Shown here one piece after another: positions 56,509-64,000 of a DNA stretch of 64,000 nucleotides. The notes under the pieces were generated by a model. It had not been told where the DNA came from and ran no database searches. It saw only the letters and a program-made list of their open reading frames with translations. Positions within the stretch are counted from its first letter, which is position 1; each line of letters opens with the position of its first letter. A program made the translations under genes and the position numbers. This DNA comes from Neopestalotiopsis rosae. Lineage: Eukaryota > Ascomycota > Sordariomycetes > Amphisphaeriales > Sporocadaceae. The stretch is taken from NCBI GenBank assembly GCA_023078685.1, contig JALGAS010000007.1:868001-932000 (forward strand), given 5' to 3'.

Positions 56509-59500
56509 ATCAGTCTCTCTACCAAAAAGCGAATATAAGTCTATGCTTTGACAGCTACGGAATAGATTCAGCAATTATCAATGACTACCAGATCGACACA
56601 AACTTGCACCAGACCGTTCAGTGACCTGAGGAATATCAATTCATGGCCCTTGTATCAGAGATGCCGATCTGTTTCTCAGGACGACTGAAGCGTTTAGTGC
56701 AAGTCCGCTATGACGACGCTCAAACTGCCACTCAGGACGCCGACACCGCCCGTCTCTTTGTCCAGAACACAGAAGTAGGCGCCAGCTACTGCAACCCAGG
56801 CCAAGTGGCAGCACGCCTGGGGGCCCAGGCCTTTGAGACTGGAGATCCACAAGAGATGAGTTGCAGGGAAACACGTCTCTCACCCCAACGATAGACCCAA
56901 TGGGATGGATTCCGTTGATTGCGGGAATTTCTAGGCAGTCTGAAGCTTGGCATTTTGTTTTCCCTGGGTCTTGGTTCCTGGGTTCTGGGGAACAAAGCCC
57001 AGGTTTTGCTGGGGGGGTCCTTTTTTGCCCGCAACCCCGGCATCAGCTTCCCGTCGACTATAATGCTTGGCAACGGCATTCCGTGGTAGAGCGGAGACTC
57101 CGTTCATACAAACTGAAGAACTTGCCCCTGTTTGCAACTTCCCCTTTTGTCGTTGAATGTGGAAGTTTTCCCAAGCCAGCGGCTATAGTACGAAACGCGG
57201 CTCGGGGCCCGGCTGAGCTCAAACCGTAGCTCGAGAGCTAAACGGACCGGCGTCTTTGACCCCCCAAAAGCACACCCCGGGAATTATTTCCTATTGGCGC
57301 CGTAATTCTGTGCGCTATTTCTGCTCATTGCACATATATCTCCATTGGATAGATGTTGAAGTGAAATATAACGCAATCCCGTGAATTTAGTGAACTTTGG
57401 CTAGTACGGGATCGACCGGTTGCGAGGACTGCCAAAGCAGCCAGTATCTTATTCGCATCGGCTATGTGCAGTAGGGTCAGCCAAAGGCGAATCAGATATG
57501 CAGCCGATGTCGCTGACATATGAAAAATAATACACGTTTAGTAGTTCACAGACAGACGAAAAATGAGGGAGCGGCCCCGTACCGCGACAAGGCGGGCCGG
57601 TTCCGATGCTTTGGAGATGTTTCTGAATTGTGCGGCTCTGCTAATGCAACATATTGAAACACTTGTAAGTACCTATAGTGGCAACCCGCAACCACTGCCC
57701 TCTGCTCAACTACCGGCCAAACCTTACAGCACACCCAAATGTCGAGCCATCTTTTGACTTTGGTCGCTTCAAGCTAGAAGAAAATTTCGAACATCTCGAA
57801 CAGGAAATTTCATCACCATGACCGTTGCAAAAGGAGAACCTTTCACACCCTCTTCTGGATGTTTCTAGAATGACTTTGGCAGAGCTTGACATCTGCAGCT
57901 TGGGAAGTCTATCCCGTAGAGAGCACAGCGAACCGGTACTCGCAACTGAGACAACTGGGCACTTTGCGGTCGAAAGATTACGGTAATTGCTGACATTTCC
58001 TGTATCCTGCCACAATGCCGATGTGTTGGTTGGCGACATCCGAGCGGCTGGAGCAAGAGGATGCCAACACTTGAAACAGAAACGGGCCCCAGCGGTCCAC
58101 CAGTTTCGTAAAGTCTTACCCTTCTGGAGAAGGAGAGTAGCGTAAGAGCTTGCGTGAGCGCGCGCCTACCACTGGCAAATGGCGGAAAAAGGACAAAGCC
58201 CGGCAAGGAGGGGTTGTCTTGTCAACATGCTCGGAAGAAACCTGTCTTGCCTGTCTAAGCTGTTGTACTTCCCCGAAATCGTAATCAACCAACGGTCCGC
58301 GTCAGCAAGTCGAATATCTCTCATGACAGCTATCAACGCCTATAGAAAAGGGAACCTGCAGTAGCTTGAGGTCTTGCGAACCAGAAACATGCATGAGGGA
58401 TATGCATGATGGATGACTGCCGCTGAAATCATCGCTGGCCATGTGCAGGAAAAGACATGTGGTCATCCATGAGCCATCAACAATTTTCCACCTTGCGAGC
58501 TGCATAGTACATACAGAGCACATACCGCGCCTGGGCCATGCCAATTAGCACTATGACGGAGGATCGACCGGTGGGTGGGCTTGTGCACGCCTTCCACGGC
58601 CGGCCCTTTCGGCCCCTCTGAGGGAACAAATTTTCTGACGGCGGCCCAACCGTTCGCCGCGTGCTCGTAGCGCGGAACCTGGCGGCGTCTCCCGCAACCG
58701 CAACATGGTCTAGGCTGTATAGGAGGAGAGAAATTCCGTGGTCTGAGTGGATCTCTACACTGACTCGGCCAACTATCTCCCCTGACTTGCCGAATCTTGC
58801 CCTGACTAGAAGGCTGACGTTGCGAGCCCTAAAGCATCTAATCGTTGTCCAAAACGTGTTTTCTCCCACCTCCATCTTCGAACGAGTGTCCCTGCAGAAG
58901 GGTAAGCACTGTCACATTTGAGAGATGAGATGACCCTCCCTCTAAACTAGTAGTCCGGTACACAGCAGACTGCGGTTGTGCTGCCGTCCTACCATGTACT
59001 TTACAGCAAGTCGTCTTGACAACAGCCTGTCTGTCACTTAATCTGTACTTGGGTCCCCGGGCAGCTATACCCGAGTCTTGGCCACGCACCTAGAGAATGC
59101 CGTGTACCCATCGGACAATTACCCCATAATTGCCCATGGAACCACTCAAACTTGAAGTATTTTTCTAGTCTAGATAGTAATCTGTTGAATCTTGAATCGA
59201 GCCAATCACTCGTGTTCCATCCACACCAACTCTCTAGACTAATGTGTGTTCTTGCCTTCAACGAAGACGCCGCGGCTTCCTTGCTGGAGTCCGGCTGGGT
59301 ACTCGGCCGATTGTAGTGGGGGTCTGGATTCGAATTTCGATCTGAAGAACAAAGAAGCAAGAACGAACAATCGAGTGACTTGCCAACTAGCAGTGAATAA
59401 TCGCCGTTTGCTGGCGTAGCTGCCTAGCCTGTCAGTTAGTAACAGCTAGCCCGCGGGGCCTTCCCCAGACGTAGGCGGTTGCAAGTGTGAAGCACTGATT

Positions 59501-59522
59501 ATCGAGTTTTGAAAAAATTATC
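56509..59522. other. Intergenic region
   Basis: About 3 kb without a supported gene. Open frames of 60-130 codons occur on both strands (for example 58477-58875 minus), but none has a recognisable motif or intron pattern. Confidence 0.55.
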
Positions 59523-59530
59523 TATATAAA
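59523..59530 (+). promoter_or_regulatory. TATA box
   Basis: TATATAAA, about 300 bp before the start codon of the secreted beta-barrel gene, followed by a CT/CA-rich leader rich in CAACAACAAC and TCTCTCTTC. This layout is typical of highly expressed fungal genes with a long 5' leader. Confidence 0.65.
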
Positions 59531-59821
59531 CTTCCACAATTCCCACAGAACCTGTCATTCTTTTTCTTCACAACACATCAATCACTTCGACTTCATTCCT
59601 TTGAGTCTTTGTTCATTCATCCACCTTCAGGTGTTGCCTTCCTTTCTTCGAGACATTCATTCTCTCACAACAACAACCAACAACAACTCTTGACGAGTCT
59701 TCACCACACACATTCTCTCTTCTTCTATCTCTCCTGTCACTTCTCAGGAAAGATTCACCAAGCCAACTACAGCAAACACAGCAACACCTGTTCACTTCGG
59801 TCTTCACACACATCCATCAAA

Positions 59822-60163
59822 ATGGTTTCCTTCACCACCATTGCCCTCACCATGGCCTCTGCCGTCGGCCTCGCTGTTGCCAGCTCTGGCGACATGACCT
59901 ACTACGCTCCCGGCCTCGGTTCTTGCGGCGGTACCAACAGCGAGTCGGACGCTATTGTCGCTCTGTCTTACCTCCAGTACAACGGCGCCAACCCCTGTGG
60001 CAAGACCATCAGCATCACTCTCAACGGCAAGACCACCACTGCCACCGTTGTCGACAAGTGCATGGGCTGTGCTGAGGACGCCATCGACGTCTCGCCCTCC
60101 GTCTTCGACAAGCTTGCTTCCCTCGATGTCGGCCGCACCACGGTCGAGTGGGAGTTCAACTAA
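59822..60163 (+). CDS. Secreted RlpA-like double-psi beta-barrel protein
   Basis: 113 residues. The start at 59822 (ATCAAAATGGTT context) gives a clean signal peptide, MVSFTTIALTMASAVGLAVA, with cleavage near ASS; the longer in-frame reading from 59609 is leader sequence. The mature part of about 92 residues opens GDMTYYAPGLGSCG and has NPCGKTISI, TVVDKCMGC and DIDVSPSVFDKL, the pattern of the RlpA-like/barwin-like fold shared by expansin-like proteins and fungal protease-inhibitor-type secreted proteins. Four cysteines probably form two disulfides. It has no carbohydrate-binding module. Expected extracellular; a wall-binding or effector role is inference. Confidence 0.92.
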   Translation: MVSFTTIALTMASAVGLAVASSGDMTYYAPGLGSCGGTNSESDAIVALSYLQYNGANPCGKTISITLNGKTTTATVVDKCMGCAEDAIDVSPSVFDKLASLDVGRTTVEWEFN

Positions 60164-61749
60164 ATCATGGTTGAGCGCCTTCCACATCGTCATCATACCC
60201 AGCAAGCGTTGAACATTTTGGCCCCTTCCCCCCAAACCCACAAGACTTCACTTCTATGATACCACAAAAAATTTCACAAAAAAAGCGCTGGAATGCTTTC
60301 AGTTTTCACCGATGAATTTGGCCTGGGGAGCCACAGAGCGAGGAATCACACAAACATCTGGGTTTTGTGCCGAGCACCAAGAAAAGGAATGATGGAAATG
60401 CCAGTTTGACGATGCTGTGCACCCATACTACTAGCCTCTACGGCAGATAGATGAATGAAAAAACACCACTAAAAATCATAAGCCTCTTGATGATTTGCTG
60501 CTTGCCAAATGTGATGTCCAGTGAAATTGTATGGAAATTGCAAACTAAGTTCCAACCTGCACCTGCAGCATGCATTGTTGTTTATGTGGCACGGGATCGA
60601 CAATCGCTGATCATCGAGATCATGTCTAAGATCTATTTCTGCCTACCAGATCCATGTCGATGGACCATGCGCCCAATCAAGGCAATGCTGTCAAAACGAA
60701 TATACAATAATACAGGACTTGCCCTGCGTCAGAAAAGAAAATATGCATCTGAAGAGAGGAACAGATTATCATGTGGTTGGCTGTAGGTCAATCTAAATCC
60801 ATGCGGATGTCGTTTCTGGATGTCACTTATAATACTCGGTGCAACTATGTCTGGTCTTGGCACTAGGTTGAAGACTGTATAATCAAAGCACACGAAGTGA
60901 CCGTGCTCTTGTTCATTCAGCTAAGCGGCCACGCCGACCGCCATGCAAATTGCACATATGTGATCTCAATTTAGCCAATCTTGAAGCAATTTGTCGAGAA
61001 AAGTGTGTAGTAAGTTTGTTCTCAAGTTATGGCAACGTGGGCAAAATGCCAGTTACTTGACAAGGAGGTGCAGGAAAATACATGCCAAACACAAATGCGT
61101 TGGCTGCATATGGCTCGCATGGCAACGGAGATGCAGCTAAGCATGATTCTCAAGCTCAAGTTACAAGGGCTCACTGCAACTTGACTATAAGCGCAGTTCA
61201 ATTTGAATTCTTCATAACAAAGCAGTAGAGACATGCAGGAACCGTTCAATGAACCTCGGAGTTCCGGCTTATGATACGTTGTGATAAATGCAATTTGTAG
61301 GCTTACCGATAGACACAATACTAGCGACACAGGGGATGGCATCGGAGTAGGCGAACTGAGTCGGAAGAATCGAGTTTATGCAGATAACAGCGATTTTGGA
61401 GGGGCAATACGCGCTATCCACGATTACGTCTAGAGGCATCCAGCGCATTCCACTCCTGCCAGTAGTGTACAACCGTTGCGATCCAAGGCATCTGCTGGCG
61501 CCTCTGAACCTTTTACGTTTTGGTTACTCCTTTGACATACATACTTGATCCTTCCCAGATCTGATCCGCATCTACCCCGGAGTATCACGACATTTTCTCT
61601 CCGGGCATCCACATTCTCTTGTCGAAAACAAACGAACGAGACCACCGACGGAAAAGACCACTGACTACCTACGTCACCGCCATCTTTCGTCTCCCCTCCT
61701 CTACCTCCCCTACCACCCAGCAGAAAACAAAGCACAAATCAAACACACA
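60164..61749. other. Intergenic region
   Basis: About 1.6 kb: 3' flank of the beta-barrel gene and promoter of GET3. No gene supported; open frames at 60451-60786 and 61022-61342 lack motifs. Confidence 0.6.
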
Positions 61750-62876
61750 ATGTCGACAGCTGTGCTCGACGCCGACAGTCTGGAGCCGACGCTCCAGTCG
61801 ATCTTGGACCAAAAGACGCTGCGATGGATCTTTGTCGGCGGCAAGGGTGGTGTGGGCAAGACGACAACGTCGTGCTCCCTCGCCATCCAGCTGGCCAAGG
61901 TGCGCCGCTCGGTGCTGCTCATCTCGACCGACCCCGCGCACAACCTGTCGGACGCCTTTAACCAAAAGTTTGGCAAGGAGGCCCGCCTCATTGACGGCTT
62001 TGACAACCTCAGCGCCATGGAAATTGACCCCAACGGCAGCATCCAGGACCTCATGGCCGGCCAGGGCAACGAGACTGGCAACGACGCCCTGAACGAGCTT
62101 GGTGGTGGCATGGGTGGTATGATGCAGGACCTTGCCTTTGCTGTGAGTTATAGATGCCGTCTCCTTTTCGATATGGATATTTGCCCATGACATAGTTTGC
62201 TGCGAGTATAGTGGTTTGCTAACCAAGACTTTCTTTACAACAGATCCCCGGTATTGACGAGGCCATGTCCTTTGCCGAAGTCCTCAAGCAGGTCAAGTCC
62301 CTGTCGTACGAGACCATCATCTTTGATACCGCGCCCACGGGCCACACGCTGCGCTTCTTGCAATTCCCCTCGGTGCTCGAAAAGGCCCTGGCCAAGGTCA
62401 GCCAGCTGTCGTCGCAGTACGGACCCCTGCTTAACGGCTTCCTGGGCGCCAACGGCAGCCTGCCCAACGGCCAGAACCTCAACGAGATGATGGAGAAGCT
62501 CGAGGGCCTGCGCCAGACCATTTCCGAGGTCAACACGCAGTTCAAGGACGAGAACCTGACGACGTTTGTCTGCGTGTGCATCGCCGAGTTCCTCTCGCTC
62601 TACGAGACGGAGCGCATGATCCAGGAGCTCGCCAGCTACGGCATCGACACCCACAGCATCGTCGTCAACCAGCTCCTGTTCCCCAAGGCCGGCTCGGGCT
62701 GCGACCAGTGCAACGCCCGCCGCAAGATGCAGAAAAAGTACCTCGACCAGATCGAGGAGCTCTACGACGAGTTCAACGTTGTCCGCATGCCCCTGCTGGT
62801 CGAGGAGGTCCGCGGAAAGGACAAGCTGGAGAAGTTTAGCGATATGCTCGTAAACCCTTACGTGCCGCCCGAGTAA
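61750..62876 (+). CDS. GET3: GET3, ATPase that delivers tail-anchored proteins to the ER
   Basis: Homodimeric cytosolic ATPase that takes tail-anchored membrane proteins from the Get4/5 side and hands them to the Get1/2 receptor at the ER. Exons 61750-62142 and 62244-62876, 341 residues, normal length; the 101-bp intron has GTGAGT, GCTAAC and CAG. Deviant Walker [10 protein letters not shown] at 30-38; switch I DPAHN at 61-65; [11 protein letters not shown] at about 158-168; the zinc-binding C-x2-C at Cys284 and Cys287 that joins the dimer. The Met/Gly-rich segment [10 protein letters not shown] is in the client-binding region. The last residues are NPYVPPE. No defects. Confidence 0.98.
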
Positions 62877-63873
62877 TCTACATAGGATCCCCAGATAAAA
62901 AGGGGGATGACGAGAGAAAGAATTCTTGTGTCGAGAACCCCGAAAAAAACACAGGATATATCAATGAGCATTTGACGCATACAGTGATGATGGGGAAAGC
63001 GATGGCGCTGGTGTGGATTGCTTTTCTACTACTACTAGAAACTTGCGCAACGAGGTCGCAAGTATTTTTGTGTACGTCTTGACTGAGCTGCTCTTGTTAG
63101 GGGCACGCTCAGCAAGAGCTCTAGATAGCAAGCCAACAATATCTTGAGAAGAGAACAAATAAATTCAAGTATAAATCACAATCACATCATGGTTTTGTTT
63201 TGCAAGTTACTGTTTCATTTCATGTCTCTTGAATTCGTTCCTATTCATCTTGCATGGGAACTAAAGTCGGCCATGCCAAAAAAACATCTAAGTACAGGAG
63301 ACAATTGTCAAGTCTCTGAACCAGGTTTCCTTCCCTCCTCCCCTTTTCATTCCACCACAAATCTTGCCGCCTTTCACTCAAGGCAAGTCGCAAAGAATCT
63401 TTTCAATCAAACTAGAAATCAGGAAAAAAAAAAGAGTACCTCATCCGAGGTTGGGGGAGAAATCCGCCTCCCTTATGAAAACGCCGTGTCGATGCAATTG
63501 AAGGTGCAGACTGTGATTTTTTTTTGTGTGGTCGTAAAAAAAGAGTCCTGCCACCTTTGTCATGATTTATTTGCCCCTTGGCCCCCTTTGTGTGTGTGTG
63601 TGTGAACCGAAAACGCCTCGGAGGAAAAAAATAATGGCCAAAGAAGATTAGGCCCTGGAAGAATCAAGACCATTGAGGAATATGGGTGATATACAGGTCA
63701 AGGTTTTCGTAGGAAGTGGAGTATAGACTTCACGTCGGTCTGGGAATCAAAGTGTCGCTATAGAATGTATGCTGATGCCGCGCAAGTATGGGAAATGTTG
63801 TGCTTTTCGGTTCCGTCCTGGAGAACACAGGGAATTGTCATTGTGTAACGTATCGGGGAATATGTCAACTCCA
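62877..63873. other. Region between convergent genes
   Basis: About 1 kb: 3' ends of GET3 and of the gene at the right edge. It includes a (GT)n run at about 63588-63603. No gene supported. Confidence 0.65.
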
Positions 63874-64000
63874 TTACAACTCTCTGTAATCAGACGGCCG
63901 GTTTCTCATGCGCCTGTTCTGGTGGCGGTTGGGGTTGACGGGCTGGCGAAAGTAGGCATCATTGTCGCCATTGGGCTGATTAAAGTTGTTTCGGTTGAAA
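63874..64000 (-). CDS. 3' end of an unidentified gene (cut by the window edge)
   Basis: Reading leftward from the edge, a frame of 41 codons is open and ends with TAA at 63876-63874. It is rich in Asn, Arg and Pro (FNRNNFNQPNGDNDAYF..., ending RPSDYREL), like the low-complexity tail of an RNA-binding or regulatory protein. It is convergent with GET3. Called because codon use and composition look coding and no stop intervenes; the identity needs the sequence beyond 64000. Confidence 0.55.
   Translation of the reverse strand, partial: FNRNNFNQPNGDNDAYFRQPVNPNRHQNRRMRNRPSDYREL

Noticed and set aside
57070..57110. TGGTAGAGCGG resembling a tRNA D-loop
   Set aside because: No anticodon stem or T-arm (GTTCGA) follows at the right distance.
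59320..59350. GGATTCGAATTTCG resembling a tRNA T-arm
   Set aside because: The arm does not pair correctly and no acceptor or D-arm can be found on either strand.
59804..60241. 145-codon frame antisense to the beta-barrel gene
   Set aside because: Shadow of a codon-biased gene; no motif.
61669..62654. Long open frames antisense to GET3 (61669-62226 and 62235-62654)
   Set aside because: They are shadows of a GC-ending, codon-biased gene; the plus strand has the full GET3 motif set and a spliced intron.

Overview
This window looks like nuclear DNA of a filamentous ascomycete (Pezizomycotina; Sordariomycete-like is my inference). The reasons are: short 48-90 bp introns with GTAAGT/GTATGT donors and CTAAC/CTGAC-type branch points; a HET-domain gene; a Ty3/gypsy chromovirus; and two large blocks whose base composition (TpA very common, CpA and TpG scarce, CpG kept) is the mark of repeat-induced point mutation (RIP). 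No CRISPR, rRNA or convincing tRNA was seen.

Layout. 1-5.2 kb: a 5'-truncated DUF3716-like gene (copy A), simple and dispersed repeats, and a minus-strand gene with a His-Me-finger (homing-endonuclease-type) zinc loop. 5.2-30.2 kb: RIP block 1, AT-rich and without intact genes, interrupted at 13,410-21,085 by a complete, unmutated chromovirus with identical 512-bp LTRs and a GATTA target duplication. 30.2-39.4 kb: a gene island with a tandem C-x4-H...C-x2-C zinc-repeat gene whose 5' end is damaged by RIP-type changes, two unrecognised genes transcribed away from each other, and DUF3716-like copies B and C. 40.0-45.6 kb: RIP block 2, a diverged second copy of part of block 1, carrying a solo LTR of the same chromovirus. 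45.6-64 kb: ordinary genes, namely an unknown gene abutting the block, a zeta-crystallin-type quinone reductase, 5-hydroxyisourate hydrolase, a small Cys-rich protein, a HET-domain protein, a secreted double-psi beta-barrel protein, GET3 and the 3' end of one more gene.

The chromovirus is the most informative object. Gag and Pol lie on the minus strand and are joined by a textbook -1 frameshift signal: slippery G GGA AAC, a 4-nt spacer and a 12-bp hairpin with one mismatch. On the opposite strand, tail to tail with pol and sharing two bases of the stop codons, an extra ORF encodes a perfect Zn(II)2Cys6 cluster followed by a coiled coil. The LTR carries a group of perfect inverted repeats built on GGATCA/TGATCC. 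An antisense, DNA-binding-type regulator reading out of the LTR is the candidate unusual system of this window.

Intron positions in the three DUF3716-like genes were worked out by comparing the paralogues. All three show the same exon plan, including a 34-nt last exon, so these models are stronger than single-ORF calls.
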